A stretch of 64,000 nt of DNA from Levilactobacillus mulengensis (GCF_003946045.1 NZ_RHNW01000003.1:248001-312000); one strand, 5' to 3'. Positions 7,525-17,026 are shown, counted from the first letter of the stretch. Notes: generated by a model from the sequence alone, not told the origin. Translations and numbers: made by a program.

Positions 7525-9663
7525 CTATGCAGTCGGGACCGCTTTGATCTTTAACGTCATGGCGTTGATGGCGACGATGATGGTGCTCAATGACATCACC
7601 ACTGCCCCCACCATTGGGTCTAACATGAACCCAATCGGGGCCAGTACGCCGGCGGCCAGTGGGATGGCAATCAGATTGTAGCCAGCGCCCCACCAGAGAT
7701 TTTCGGTCATCTTGCGGTGAGTGGCTCTTGCCAAATCTAAGAACTGGATGACGTCGGCCGGGTCACTGGAGACCAGGATGATGTCGGCGGATTCAATCGC
7801 CACATCGGTCCCGGACCCAATGGCCATCCCGATGTCGGCACGGGCCAGGCTTGGCGCATCGTTCACGCCATCCCCAATGAAGAGGACCTTACCTTTTTGT
7901 TGGTATTCTTGGACCAAGCGTTCCTTGTCTTCCGGCAGAAGACGGGCTTGGACCTCGGTGATTCCTACGCTGGCGGCGACCTTGTTGGCCGTTTCCTGGT
8001 TGTCACCGGTCAGCATAACCGGCGTGATGCCTTGGCGTTTCAAGGAAGTGACCAGCGTTTTAGCGGCTGGCTTGATTTGGTCACCCTGCGCAACGAGGCC
8101 GAGGACTTGGTCGCCGGCAACCAGGTAGCTGATGGAGTTTCCTTCGGCGGCGAACTGCGTGAATTGGTCGTGGTCGTAGGTCAGGTGTTTCTGGTCCAAA
8201 TAGTTGACGGAAACGACGCCGTACGTGGTGCCGTCGATGGTGCCAAATTGGCCGAGCCCGGTTTCTTGGTGGGTATCGCTAGCGGCGGTGACCGTCAGGC
8301 CCTTTGCCTTGGCGGCCGTTAAGATACCGGTTGCCAGGGGATGACTGGAGCCACTTTCGAGGTTGGCCAAGTGTTGTAAGACGGCTTGTTCATCTAAATC
8401 AGAGGTTAAACTAACCAGGTGGTTGACCTTGAATTCACCCATGGTTAACGTCCCAGTTTTATCCATCAGGGCGAACTTTAACTGGTTAACTTGTTCCATC
8501 GCGTTCCGGTTACGAATCAGTAAGCCGTTCTGAGCGGCCAGTGCGGTACTCCGGGAAACAACCAGTGGAACGGCCAGGCCCAGTGCGTGGGGGCAGGCAA
8601 TCACGAAGACGGCCACGGCGACGGGTAAGGCCACGGCTAGGTTAGCCACGGTCAGCCAAACGATGAAGGCGAGGATGCCGGCAAAGAGGGCGGCGTAGAA
8701 CAGCCAGCCAGCGACCCGGTCGGCCAGGTTTTCTGATTTGGACTTGGCGTTCTTAGCGTCACTGATCAATTTCATGACCTGAGCCAAGTAACCAGAGTCC
8801 CCGGTTCCCGTGACGGTAGCGGTCAGGGTGCCGGTTCCATTGACGGCCCCACCAATCAGGGTGTCGTCCGTGGTCTTCTTGACGGCCTTGGATTCACCAG
8901 TGACCAGGGATTCGTTCACGTCAGAGGTCCCACTGAGAATCTTGGCGTCGGCGGGAATCTGTTCACCGGCCCGAATAACCACAGTTTCACCGATTTGTAG
9001 GTCACTTAACTTAACGTCGGTCATATGACCTTGGGCGTCCTGCACGTGGGCTTCTTGGGGGAGCAATTTACCCAGCGCCTCCACGGCAGACCCGGCGTTC
9101 ATGACGGTGTTCATTTCAATCCAGTGACCCAATAACATGATGACAATCAGGGTCGAGAGTTCCCAGAAAAAGTTGTTCACGGTCGGCGTGACGTGGAACA
9201 GGTTGTTGGCGATGACGGCGTAGATGCTGTAAACGTAGGCCACGCCGATCCCCATGGCAATCAGGGTCATCATGGCGGGGCGCTTCATTTGTAGCTCGGC
9301 CTTGGCCCCGCTGAAGAAGGGATAGCCACCGTAGAAGAAGAGAATCGTGCCCAAAACGGCGACGACCCAGTCACTTCCGGGGAAAATCAGCTGGAAGGGC
9401 AACGTCATGCCCATCATCGGGGACATCAGAATGACGGGAATCATCAGGATGAGGGAGACCCAGAACTTGCGTTTCAGATTACCCATGTGCATCATGTGGC
9501 CGTCACCCATGTCCATATCCATGTGGGCCATGTCCATGTTGCTCATGTCTTGGTGTGGGGCGTCACCCATATCCATGTTCCCCATGTCGTGGTGGTCGTG
9601 GCCGCCCTTCATGTCTTGTTGCATGTTCATGTGGGACATGCCTAAATCGCGTTCATTTTTCAT
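7525..9663 (-). CDS. copB: copper-exporting P1B-type ATPase (CopB-like)
   Basis: A 712-residue P-type ATPase. Residues 1-60 form a Met/His-rich cytosolic tail (repeated MDM, HDHHDMG) instead of a CxxC metal domain. The membrane metal site motif is CPH (near residue 355), the mark of the P1B-3/CopB group that exports Cu or Ag. The phosphorylation site DKTGT is near 399, with the TGES actuator loop and GDGVNDAP hinge intact, and the last membrane segments carry an MSLST motif. It sits in the plasma membrane and pumps copper outward. Start: the ATG at 9661-9663 has GGGAG upstream and overlaps the copY stop (ATGA). A start 15 codons downstream has a weaker RBS. Regulated with copY. Confidence 0.93.
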   Translation of the reverse strand: MKNERDLGMSHMNMQQDMKGGHDHHDMGNMDMGDAPHQDMSNMDMAHMDMDMGDGHMMHMGNLKRKFWVSLILMIPVILMSPMMGMTLPFQLIFPGSDWVVAVLGTILFFYGGYPFFSGAKAELQMKRPAMMTLIAMGIGVAYVYSIYAVIANNLFHVTPTVNNFFWELSTLIVIMLLGHWIEMNTVMNAGSAVEALGKLLPQEAHVQDAQGHMTDVKLSDLQIGETVVIRAGEQIPADAKILSGTSDVNESLVTGESKAVKKTTDDTLIGGAVNGTGTLTATVTGTGDSGYLAQVMKLISDAKNAKSKSENLADRVAGWLFYAALFAGILAFIVWLTVANLAVALPVAVAVFVIACPHALGLAVPLVVSRSTALAAQNGLLIRNRNAMEQVNQLKFALMDKTGTLTMGEFKVNHLVSLTSDLDEQAVLQHLANLESGSSHPLATGILTAAKAKGLTVTAASDTHQETGLGQFGTIDGTTYGVVSVNYLDQKHLTYDHDQFTQFAAEGNSISYLVAGDQVLGLVAQGDQIKPAAKTLVTSLKRQGITPVMLTGDNQETANKVAASVGITEVQARLLPEDKERLVQEYQQKGKVLFIGDGVNDAPSLARADIGMAIGSGTDVAIESADIILVSSDPADVIQFLDLARATHRKMTENLWWGAGYNLIAIPLAAGVLAPIGFMLDPMVGAVVMSLSTIIVAINAMTLKIKAVPTA

Positions 9664-10106
9664 TCTGCACAACTCCCTTCGCAACCATCGGGCAGGCAGT
9701 CGCAGTGGACTGACTCGGGGGCGGTTGGTAATTTCTTAGCGAGCACGTCGATTAAATTTTGCACGTCGGCGCGGCTCATTTCGGTATCTTCTAGCACGTG
9801 GGCAATCGCGGTCCCCCGGTGCATCGCACACATCTGACTGATCTCATTGGTCAGCGCGGTATCCATGGCGGCCTGTTCCGGAATCAGTGGGGTGTAAATG
9901 AACTGGCGGCCCTGCTTGGTGGTGGCCAGCGCGCCCTTCTTGACCAGCCGGCCAATCAAAGTCTTAATGGTGGCGGGTTTCCAATCGTGTTGTTGTTCGA
10001 GTAAATCAATGATGGTGCGGCTGTCGGTCTCTTTTAATGTCCAGACAATCCGCATGACGCGCCATTCTGCGTCGGAAATGGTGACGGCTAATTCTGCTGT
10101 GGCCAT
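9660..10106 (-). CDS. copY: copper-responsive repressor CopY
   Basis: A 148-residue BlaI/CopY-type regulator. A winged helix occupies residues 10-75, and the C-terminal tail has CDCLPDGCEGSC, a CxCx4CxxxC arrangement close to the CxCx4CxC of Enterococcus CopY that binds Zn (repressing) or Cu(I) (releasing). The ATG at 10104-10106 has AAAGGAG 8 nt upstream; a GTG three codons earlier is possible but worse placed. First gene of the copY-copB operon; a perfect cop box sits within its promoter. The two extra residues between the last Cys pair are unusual for the textbook motif. Confidence 0.93.
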   Translation of the reverse strand: MATAELAVTISDAEWRVMRIVWTLKETDSRTIIDLLEQQHDWKPATIKTLIGRLVKKGALATTKQGRQFIYTPLIPEQAAMDTALTNEISQMCAMHRGTAIAHVLEDTEMSRADVQNLIDVLAKKLPTAPESVHCDCLPDGCEGSCAE

Positions 10107-10238
10107 GGTGAACACTCCTTTTTTAGTGGAACGGTTATTAGTTAGGGGAAATGGTGCGGGTCAGTCGCGGTGATCGTGAGCGACTGAGGGAAAATCAAGG
10201 TGGTGGTTTGAGCCAACCTAACCTTGATTGGTGACTTG

Positions 10239-10267
10239 AGTTTACAGCTGTAAACGTAGCCTGTCAA
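10239..10267 (-). promoter_or_regulatory. copYB promoter with embedded cop box operator
   Basis: On the minus strand: -35 TTGACA (10267-10262), 17-bp spacer, -10 TAAACT (10244-10239). The operator TACAGCTGTA (10243-10252), a perfect TACANNTGTA cop box within the longer palindrome TTTACAGCTGTAAA, covers the end of the spacer and the -10, so CopY binding would block RNA polymerase directly. Confidence 0.92.
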
Positions 10268-10546
10268 GGGGGAAGTCTCGGGTGGAAAATAGCCGGCGAT
10301 GGTCGGCCGCCGCAGTGATGAGCGCCGAGTGGCTGGGGGTCTGTCTTAGCGTAGCACTTTCGCGTGGGGGTCGATAGGCAGTGAGACTTTTTCTGGTAGC
10401 GTGAGTGCGGGGACTTAACAATCGGCTTAGCCAGGTCGCTACGCCCCGAAAAATAACACTATGGTAATAATATGACAAATAGATTTATAGGAAGTTAAAA
10501 TTTTAGCAAGTTTGGATTTTAGCGCGCCATCGGCCTCGTGGTTTTG
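10268..10546. other. intergenic region between divergent copY and dacA
   Basis: No frame here has a credible RBS and coding composition. The right end carries the promoter of the carboxypeptidase gene. Nothing else identified. Confidence 0.5.
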
Positions 10547-10552
10547 TATAAT
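10547..10552 (+). promoter_or_regulatory. -10 element of D,D-carboxypeptidase gene
   Basis: A perfect TATAAT 34 bp before the GTG start. No good -35 is seen at 16-18 bp. Confidence 0.5.
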
Positions 10553-10586
10553 AGAACGTACGAAATTGAAAGGAGCGTTGACGCTC

Positions 10587-11855
10587 GTGGTTCTATTTAA
10601 ACATTGGCTTCGGCGGGGCGTGATTCTGGGCCTCATCGCGGTCATTTTAGGTGGCGGGTCCACAACGACCGCAGCTGCTAAGACCGTCACGAAGGTTGCG
10701 GCGCGGTCCGCTTACGTGATGGACGCGCAGAGTGGGCAGGTGCTGTATCAGCAAAATGCAGACAAGCGCTACCCCATCGCGTCATTATCAAAATTGTTGA
10801 CTGTCTATTTAACGGTCAACGCCATCAATCAAGGCAAAATTAATTGGGATGACCAGGTGCCCATGAGTCACGACCTGTTGAAACTCAGTCACAGCTACGC
10901 GTACTCGTCTCTCCGCATGAAAAAGGGCGAGACGTTCACGGTTCGGCAACTAGTGGCGGCGGCAATGATTGCCTCCTCCAACAGTGCAGCGACCGCGTTG
11001 GGCGAATACGTTGCCGGCAACAACGCCAAGTTTATTCAGCTCATGAATCAACAGAGCGCAGACTGGGGCATCGAGGCCCATTTCATCAGTTCATCCGGCC
11101 TCGACAACACCGACCTGAAGGACTACAACCTGGTCTTGCCGGGCACCGGGAAAAAGGAAGAAAACCTGGTTTCGGCCAAGGCCATCACGATTGTGGCCCA
11201 GCATCTGATTCAGGCCGACCCCAGCATCGTCCAGGTTTCTGGGAAAAAGGAAGCCAGCGTCAACGGTACCAAAATTTATAACGAAAACTCCTGCTTGAAG
11301 GGCCAATCGCATTACGATAAGAAGGCTAATATTGACGGCTTGAAGACTGGGTACACGGAAAACGCCAAGCTGTGTTTTACCGCGACTTACACGGTCAATG
11401 GCCAGCGGATGATCGCCACGATTCTAGGTGGCGACACCACGTTCACCGCAATGAATAAGCTCATTAAGCAGTTGAAAAAACAGTATCAATTGGAAACGAC
11501 CGCGTTAACGGACCGGCGCATCTCGCTGGCAACCGGACTGGCCACGACCGTCACGGCGGCGCCCACCAGCAGTCAGGCTGGGGTGTGGTACCAGGATAAA
11601 ACGGCCGGGTTGACCACCACGGTCGCCACTAAGCTGACGCCCGCCCAGATGAGTTCCGGGACCGTCAATGCTGGTGAACCCGTTGCGCAGGCCACGGTGA
11701 CGGATACCCAGACCGGCGCCAAGCAACAGGTCACGTACCATTCACAACAGTCGGCCACGCTCTTTGCGGAACGGGTCGTGTTCAAGACCCAGCCCCAGGT
11801 GGACCAGCTGTTACAGACGCTGGTTAAGCCGATGGGCGCGGCGTTTGAAGGTTAA
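10587..11855 (+). CDS. dacA: D-alanyl-D-alanine carboxypeptidase (PBP5/DacA type)
   Basis: A 422-residue penicillin-binding protein of the S11 family, which trims the terminal D-Ala from peptidoglycan stem peptides outside the membrane. A signal peptide covers about residues 1-30. The catalytic motifs are SLSK (near 66), SSN (near 130) and KTG (near 253, in DGLKTGYT). A C-terminal PBP5-type domain follows, ending without an obvious amphipathic membrane anchor. The start is taken as GTG 10587, with GGAG upstream; a TTG at 10578 lies too close to the RBS. A bidirectional terminator follows at 11875. Confidence 0.9.
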   Translation: MVLFKHWLRRGVILGLIAVILGGGSTTTAAAKTVTKVAARSAYVMDAQSGQVLYQQNADKRYPIASLSKLLTVYLTVNAINQGKINWDDQVPMSHDLLKLSHSYAYSSLRMKKGETFTVRQLVAAAMIASSNSAATALGEYVAGNNAKFIQLMNQQSADWGIEAHFISSSGLDNTDLKDYNLVLPGTGKKEENLVSAKAITIVAQHLIQADPSIVQVSGKKEASVNGTKIYNENSCLKGQSHYDKKANIDGLKTGYTENAKLCFTATYTVNGQRMIATILGGDTTFTAMNKLIKQLKKQYQLETTALTDRRISLATGLATTVTAAPTSSQAGVWYQDKTAGLTTTVATKLTPAQMSSGTVNAGEPVAQATVTDTQTGAKQQVTYHSQQSATLFAERVVFKTQPQVDQLLQTLVKPMGAAFEG

Positions 11856-11874
11856 AAAATAATGTCGTGTCAAT

Positions 11875-11918
11875 AAAAACAGGTTTCACCCTTATTTTTT
11901 GAGGTGAAACCTGTTTTT
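11875..11918. terminator. bidirectional intrinsic terminator
   Basis: Perfect 16-bp stem (AAAAACAGGTTTCACC and complement) between the convergent carboxypeptidase and ABC permease genes. Confidence 0.92.
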
Positions 11919-11951
11919 ATGTGGTCATTATACGATTTTAGCAGATGATTT

Positions 11952-14525
11952 CTAATCCACCGAAGCCAACGCATCCAACATATTAATGTGCTTTAACTTG
12001 CGGTGCATGATGACCATGACTAGCAAACTGAACGCCAGCGTTAACAGGGCCGCGTAGACGTAGCTGATCCAGTGAATGCCCGGCGAGAACATGAGGCTGT
12101 CGGTCTCGGCGGTATTTAAAATGTAGCTGTGCAGCCAGTTTCCCAGGAAGCAGCCGAAGAAGATGCCCAGTCCGGTCAGAATTAGATTCTCGCGGAAGAT
12201 GTACATCGTGACTTCGCCGTCGTAGAAGCCTAGCACCTTGATGGTCGACAACTCACGAATCCGTTCAGAAACGTTGATGTTGGTCAGGTTGTAGAGCACG
12301 ACCAGGGCCAGCGCACCAGCCGCAACCACAAAGATGACGACGACCAGATCCATGGTGTCGAGCATCTGGAAGTTGTTTTTCTTCTCGGTGCTCAGCAGGG
12401 TCACGTTCAACATGCCCGGCGTCTTCAAGAGGTCGTTGGCAAAGGCGTTCTGCCGCTTCTGACTGTGGTGGGTGAACTGGACCAGGTTGCCATTATAAAC
12501 GGGAGTCGCCGCAAAAAGCTGGTGGTAATAGCTGGGTGAGACATAAATGAAGTGATTGACGTAGTTTTCCGCAATGGCCGCGACGCGCACCCGCTTCACT
12601 TGACGGTTGCCGAGCTTCACGGGAAGGGTGTCACCGACCCGAACGTCATAGAGCTTGGCCAGCTTTTCATCGATAATGGCGCCGCGATTGTTCAGGTGGT
12701 AGGCCGCGTGGGTCTGCCGGTTGCGCAGGACGACGAAGTGATTGAGGTTTTGGGGATGTTGCGGCACGCTCAACGTGGCCGTTTGGTTGGCGACGTCCGC
12801 TCGTTCCACGGTGACCTGTGCCTGTTTCACAACCAGGTCCTTCTTTACCAGGGACTGGCGGTGGAGGGCGCGGCGCTGTTGCGCGGTCTGGGAACCGTTC
12901 CGCACCACGATGGCGTCGTAGTGCCAGAGCTGGTCAAATTGTTTCACGCTGATATCGCCAATGGAATCCTTCAGGCCAAAGCCCGTGATCATCATGGCCA
13001 TACACCCCGCGATGCCCAGCACCGTCATGAGGAGGCGCTGCTTGTAACGAAAAAGGTTGCGCAGCGTGACCTTGTGATTGAAATTCAGGCGGTTCCACAG
13101 GCCGTGCCAGTGCTCCAGCCACAGCGTTTTCCCGGCCTTGGGCGCCTTCGGTTGCATTAACGTGGCTGGTAGACTGGTGAGGTCGACCCGTAAAACGAGC
13201 AGGGCGCTGCCAATCGTGCAGGCTAACGCAATCACGAGCGCAATCAGGATGTCGGCCCAGATGACCTGCACGCTGATGGCCGGCAGATTGTACATGCTGC
13301 CGTACGCTTGGGCAATGAACCGGGGGAAAAAGTTGACGCCAAAGCCCACGCCCAGCACCGTTCCCAGCAGGCTGGCGAGACCACCATACAGTAGAAATTC
13401 ACTGCCGATGGCGGCATTGCTGTAGCCCAGGGCCTTGAGTGTGCCCATCTGGACCCGGAGCTCGGCCACCATCCGCGTCATGGTCGTCAGGCAGATCAGC
13501 GCGGCAATCGCAATGAAAAATAGTGGAAAGACCGTCGACAGGGCGACGACCCGCTGCGTGTTTTCGTGGTATTCGCTGTAGCCGGGGTTGGCGGCGCGAC
13601 CAGTCACCAAGTAGGTCGGTCGCCCAATCGCGGCAATCTTGGCCTGGGCCTGCTTGATCTGGGCTTGGGCCTTCGTCAAAATTGGCGAGCCAGCCGGTAG
13701 CTGCTGGGCCAACGCCTGAACCTTGGCGATTTGGGGTGCCAGTTGGGCGCGGGCCTGTCGTTGTAATTGGGCCTGACGTTTAGCGGCTTGTGGTTTTAGC
13801 CAATGCTTGAGTTTGGCCGTATTGGTCCGATTCAACCGCTTGTATTTGGCGGTGTAGGGGGTCACGCCCTGCAGATTTTTAAAGCCCACGTCGATGCGAC
13901 TGGCGACGGTCTGCGTCAGCGTTCCCGGCTTGACCAGCGCAAAGTAATCCAGCGTGCCCTTGCCCACGGTCGTCACGCCGCGGGTGGTCTTCTCGATGTA
14001 GCGTGGCGAGTTGACGAAGCCCACGATTTTAAACGTCCGCCGCTTGAACTGGCGGTTTAGCGCGCTAGTCGTGGCGATGTGGTAGGTCGATTCCAGCTTG
14101 AGTTTCGGCTGAAGCGTTCGTGCCTGTTGATCCAAGACGATTTCGTTGGCCTGCCGCGGCAGATGGCCACTAATGACGGTCACCCGATTAAGGGACCCGC
14201 TGGGCATTTCCGCGACCCGCACGACCTGATTATTGTTTAGTTGATTGATATCTAAGTATTTTACGGCTTGATAGCTTAATTGCTCTCGATGCTGGTGCAA
14301 GACGGCCAGGTCCTTTTTCGTCAGACCTGCCGTGGACTGGACGCTGTTGGTCGCCAGGTTCTGGTCGGCATAGTAATCCGTGGCCGCCTGCAGCATGTCC
14401 GGACCGGTCGCCCGAATCCCGGTATAGAAGGCCACACCCAGAAAAATGATCAGCATGATCGAGATGAAACGGGCCTTCGAGTGGCCAATTTCACGCCATA
14501 AAACGCGCCAATAACTCTTTGTCAT
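11952..14525 (-). CDS. FtsX-like ABC transporter permease, large two-ectodomain type
   Basis: An 857-residue membrane protein. One membrane segment near residues 18-38 is followed by a large extracellular region (about 40-330) that ends in an Ala/Gln-rich coiled coil. Three membrane segments follow (about 335-450), then a second half with a segment near 500, another ectodomain and three C-terminal segments (about 735-845). This is the duplicated FtsX/MacB layout of exporters that move peptides, lipids or antimicrobials, or act as mechanotransmitters. Start: of several in-frame starts, ATG 14523-14525 has GGTG at the best spacing. It lies right behind its ATPase gene, so the two form an operon. 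Substrate unknown. Confidence 0.85.
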   Translation of the reverse strand: MTKSYWRVLWREIGHSKARFISIMLIIFLGVAFYTGIRATGPDMLQAATDYYADQNLATNSVQSTAGLTKKDLAVLHQHREQLSYQAVKYLDINQLNNNQVVRVAEMPSGSLNRVTVISGHLPRQANEIVLDQQARTLQPKLKLESTYHIATTSALNRQFKRRTFKIVGFVNSPRYIEKTTRGVTTVGKGTLDYFALVKPGTLTQTVASRIDVGFKNLQGVTPYTAKYKRLNRTNTAKLKHWLKPQAAKRQAQLQRQARAQLAPQIAKVQALAQQLPAGSPILTKAQAQIKQAQAKIAAIGRPTYLVTGRAANPGYSEYHENTQRVVALSTVFPLFFIAIAALICLTTMTRMVAELRVQMGTLKALGYSNAAIGSEFLLYGGLASLLGTVLGVGFGVNFFPRFIAQAYGSMYNLPAISVQVIWADILIALVIALACTIGSALLVLRVDLTSLPATLMQPKAPKAGKTLWLEHWHGLWNRLNFNHKVTLRNLFRYKQRLLMTVLGIAGCMAMMITGFGLKDSIGDISVKQFDQLWHYDAIVVRNGSQTAQQRRALHRQSLVKKDLVVKQAQVTVERADVANQTATLSVPQHPQNLNHFVVLRNRQTHAAYHLNNRGAIIDEKLAKLYDVRVGDTLPVKLGNRQVKRVRVAAIAENYVNHFIYVSPSYYHQLFAATPVYNGNLVQFTHHSQKRQNAFANDLLKTPGMLNVTLLSTEKKNNFQMLDTMDLVVVIFVVAAGALALVVLYNLTNINVSERIRELSTIKVLGFYDGEVTMYIFRENLILTGLGIFFGCFLGNWLHSYILNTAETDSLMFSPGIHWISYVYAALLTLAFSLLVMVIMHRKLKHINMLDALASVD

Positions 14526-14534
14526 GGTCATCAC

Positions 14535-15236
14535 CTACCATTCAATGTCGGCAATCGGTGTCGGCTGGGGATTCTGCTGAATCGACTGGACCTGGGCGTC
14601 GTTGATGTGAATGATCTGGTCGCCCATCTTGGCAATCGCGCCGTTGTGGGTCACGATGATGACGGTCATGTTGGTCTGGCGGGCGCCGTCCTGAATGACC
14701 TGCAGCACCTGTTTGCCCGTTTGGTAATCCAGGGCGCCGGTGGGCTCGTCACACAGGAGGAGCTTGGGGTTCTTGGCGATGGCCCGGGCAATGGCGACCC
14801 GTTGCTGTTCACCGCCGGACAGTTGTGCCGGGAAGTTCTTGGCGCGGTCGGTCAGGCCGACCAGTCCCAGCGTCTCGTCCACGTCGCGGGCATCGCTGGT
14901 AATTTGCGACGCCAGCTCGACGTTTTCCTTGGCGGTCAGGTTGGGGACCAGGTTATAAAATTGAAAGACAAACCCCACGTCCTGGCGGCGGTAGGTGGTC
15001 AGCTGTTTGGCGGTAAATTGGGCGATGTCGGTGCCGTCAATCAGGACTTGCCCGTCGGTGGGGGTGTCCATGCCACCGAGAATGTTGAGCAGGGTGGATT
15101 TACCGGCGCCACTGGGTCCGAGAATCGTGACGACTTGGCCGCGTTCCACGCTAAAGGAGATGTCGTGGTTGGCGGTGGTGATCTGGTCGCCTTGGGTGAA
15201 TTGTCTGGTTTCGTGTTTGACTTCTATGTAGGCCAT
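14535..15236 (-). CDS. ABC transporter ATP-binding protein (LolD/MacB type)
   Basis: A 233-residue ATPase with Walker [10 protein letters not shown] near residue 41, a Q-loop ([12 protein letters not shown]), signature [14 protein letters not shown] near 140 and Walker [13 protein letters not shown] near 160. The Q-loop NLVPNLTA(K/R)EN pattern and the LDYQTGKQ sequence after the D-loop are typical of the LolD/MacB/FtsE branch that powers FtsX-like permeases. First gene of a two-gene operon with the 857-residue permease. AGAGAG lies upstream of the ATG. A type A repeat starts 51 bp upstream and points away. Confidence 0.9.
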   Translation of the reverse strand: MAYIEVKHETRQFTQGDQITTANHDISFSVERGQVVTILGPSGAGKSTLLNILGGMDTPTDGQVLIDGTDIAQFTAKQLTTYRRQDVGFVFQFYNLVPNLTAKENVELASQITSDARDVDETLGLVGLTDRAKNFPAQLSGGEQQRVAIARAIAKNPKLLLCDEPTGALDYQTGKQVLQVIQDGARQTNMTVIIVTHNGAIAKMGDQIIHINDAQVQSIQQNPQPTPIADIEW

Positions 15237-15286
15237 AATCAGGTCTCTCTTTCTAAATTGATTTTGGGCTAAACTAGTTTTTATTT

Positions 15287-15481
15287 GCGCCTCCGGGCCG
15301 GTGAAAATGGGCCGTGACGCTGTGGGCGCCCGCCTGGAGCCAAAGGGCGGTCTCCAGGCTTACTTTGAGCCTCCAAAGGCGAGTCTCAAAGATAGCAGTT
15401 GCCTAGGCGGCAGAGCCACCAAGGCAACTCCCACGGCTGAGCCCATTTTCACCAACCCTGCGGCTGACGCTGGTTTAGCCC
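15287..15481 (+). repeat. type A repeat, copy 3
   Basis: Complete element, 51 bp upstream of the divergent ATPase gene. Closing stem GGTGAAAATGGGC/GCCCATTTTCACC. Third hairpin AGTTGCCT/AGGCAACT plus an inner GC stem; first hairpin CCTGGAG/CTCCAGG; second GAG-C-CTC/GAG-T-CTC. Confidence 0.85.
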
Positions 15482-15533
15482 GAATTCTGTGGTCGTTACT
15501 AGCTATTCCGTTTGTCAGTCGTAAATTGGGGCA

Positions 15534-15777
15534 TGCGTTCCCGGCGGCGGGCTCAAAGCGCCCTGCTGTGGGGCCGGCTTCAGCCTGAGGAGCGGGCTTC
15601 CACCTCAACTTTGAGCCAAAAGGCGGTCTCAAAGGTCGCCCCATGGCCTAAGCTGAGTGAGAAACCTCAGCTAAGGCCATCGACACAGCTGGTCACTTTG
15701 ATCCGCCTCTGGTCACTAACACTAACCGGGTTGGCCCATTTTCACTAACCCTGTGGCTGACACTGGTTTAGCCCGAA
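15534..15777 (+). repeat. type B repeat in tandem with type A copy 3
   Basis: Type B body and tail (AGCTGAG/CTCAGCT hairpin, ATCGACACAGCTGGTCAC, right closing-stem strand, tail GGCTGACACTGGTTTAGCC). The left closing-stem strand is missing. Same orientation as the type A copy directly before it. Confidence 0.85.
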
Positions 15778-15912
15778 TGTAGGTCGTTGCCTGGTCGTGT
15801 TGAACTGGATGGTATGGGGGACAGACTTTGCTTTGAAATTAAATTTAGCAATAAGTTAATTGTAGGCTGAAAGCAGGACTAGTACAACGGAAAACGGTTA
15901 CAAAAGGTGACA

Positions 15913-15951
15913 AAAACAAGCAATCCCCAGTTATGAAGGATTGCTTGTTTT
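15913..15951 (+). terminator. orphan intrinsic terminator
   Basis: Perfect stem AAAACAAGCAATCC with complement and a T-run. No gene precedes it within 600 bp; only the A/B repeat pair lies upstream, so it may end a repeat-containing transcript. Confidence 0.75.
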
Positions 15952-16004
15952 GAGTGAATCTATTTAGAGTGTCACATATATTAAAGTTGATTAGTTACCT
16001 CGTT

Positions 16005-16205
16005 GGGCTAAGCAGATGTTAGCCGGAGGGCGGATGAAAATGTGGCCAGCCGTGGGAATTGCCTTAGTGGCGGTCTTGGCCGCTTAGGCAATTGGTATCT
16101 TTGAGACACGATTCTCAGTGGCTCAAAGTAAGTCCGAAGACCGTTCTTTGGCTTCGGGCGTCCGCCCACAGCGTTCCGCTCTCATTTTCACCCGCCCGGA
16201 GGCGC
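16005..16205 (-). repeat. type A repeat, copy 4
   Basis: Complete element on the minus strand starting 15 bp after the DUF2255 stop. Second hairpin GAG-C-CAC/GTG-T-CTC, first CCGAAG/CTTCGG, third AATTGCCT/AGGCAATT. Confidence 0.85.
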
Positions 16206-16220
16206 TGAACGTCACTTGTC

Positions 16221-16610
16221 CTAGCGAGGTAAGACGTGGAGGGTGGCGTAGGTGGGGCCTGCCGAAATCATCTTAGGCAGTGAGTTCTGCCCGTCATACT
16301 TGGCCTTGTAGGCTGCGGTGATCTTGGCATCTAGTTCAGCGGAGTGGTCAGCCATTTCAAATTGGGCCGCAAAGTCGTGGTCGCCGACACTGATTTCACC
16401 AGCATTTTGGGCAGTCGCTGCCATGAACCACTTGGTTTGGTCGCCGTTCCAGCCGCGGGAGTAGACGTTGCCATCAACGACGACTTCCCAGACGGGAGAT
16501 TCTTCTTCGAAGGTAGCCATGTCGGGGTTAAAAGGCTTCATCGTTAATGTTTTGTTGTTTAAAAAGATATCTAATTGTTCAGTAGTCCATTGCGTAGTTG
16601 TTGTATCCAT
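16221..16610 (-). CDS. DUF2255 family protein
   Basis: A 129-residue cytosolic protein. The segment VWEVVVDGNVYSRGWNG followed by WFMAATAQNAGEIS is characteristic of DUF2255, small proteins often encoded beside oxidoreductases and predicted to have a split-barrel-like fold; their function is not established. A second member is encoded at 21507-21884 and shares the same core (V.V.G..Y.R.WNG) and C-terminal half. It stands alone, with an AT-rich upstream region of about 250 bp that must hold its promoter. A type A repeat follows the stop. Confidence 0.8.
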   Translation of the reverse strand: MDTTTTQWTTEQLDIFLNNKTLTMKPFNPDMATFEEESPVWEVVVDGNVYSRGWNGDQTKWFMAATAQNAGEISVGDHDFAAQFEMADHSAELDAKITAAYKAKYDGQNSLPKMISAGPTYATLHVLPR

Positions 16611-16931
16611 GATTAAATTCCTCCATTTAAATACGAGTTCGAGTCAGCGGTTGATTATCCGCGTCTGCGAGAACACGGAGAATTTTTTTTACTTTCTTCA
16701 CTTACAATTGGTAAGTATATGCCGTTTAAATATAATTGCAAATATCCATAATGATTAAAATGGCAAATATGAATGGAATATTAAAGGTAAGTCAACGCTG
16801 ATGAATGCTTAAAAATCCCGCCATTAAAGGAATTAAGACGATTTAGCACGTGATTAGTGAATAGACCGAAAAATCATTTAAATAAATTAACTGATTGGGT
16901 GATAAATCACGAAAAAAGTTGCTGATTCCCC
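16611..16931. other. AT-rich divergent intergenic region
   Basis: Lies between DUF2255 (minus) and the aldo/keto reductase operon (plus). Markedly AT-rich from 16680 to 16920. Promoter for DUF2255 is expected here, but no element is clear enough to mark. Confidence 0.5.
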
Positions 16932-16962
16932 TTGCCTTAGACCAACACGAAGGTACTATACT
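16932..16962 (+). promoter_or_regulatory. MerR-type promoter (19-bp spacer) of aldo/keto reductase operon
   Basis: TTGCCT (16932-16937), a 19-bp spacer, then TATACT (16957-16962). The spacer holds CCTT...AAGG half-sites. A 19-bp spacer is the mark of promoters that MerR-family activators untwist. A MerR gene is present at 21904 in this same cluster. Confidence 0.65.
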
Positions 16963-17026
16963 CAGAAATATAAGCGATAGGCTTGGCTGTTAGTTAAGCT
17001 GAAAATAAGTGATTCATGTGAGTGAC

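Noticed and set aside
12552..13160. 202-codon open frame on the plus strand
   Set aside because: Lies wholly inside the FtsX permease gene on the other strand; no RBS and shadow-like composition.
14607..15272. 221-codon open frame on the plus strand
   Set aside because: Antisense shadow of the ABC ATPase gene, Gly/Val-rich from codon-position complementarity, no RBS.
15301..15748. Open frames of 78-95 codons in the 15.3-15.7 kb region
   Set aside because: They lie within structured repeats; similar pseudo-frames appear in other repeat copies and have no RBS.
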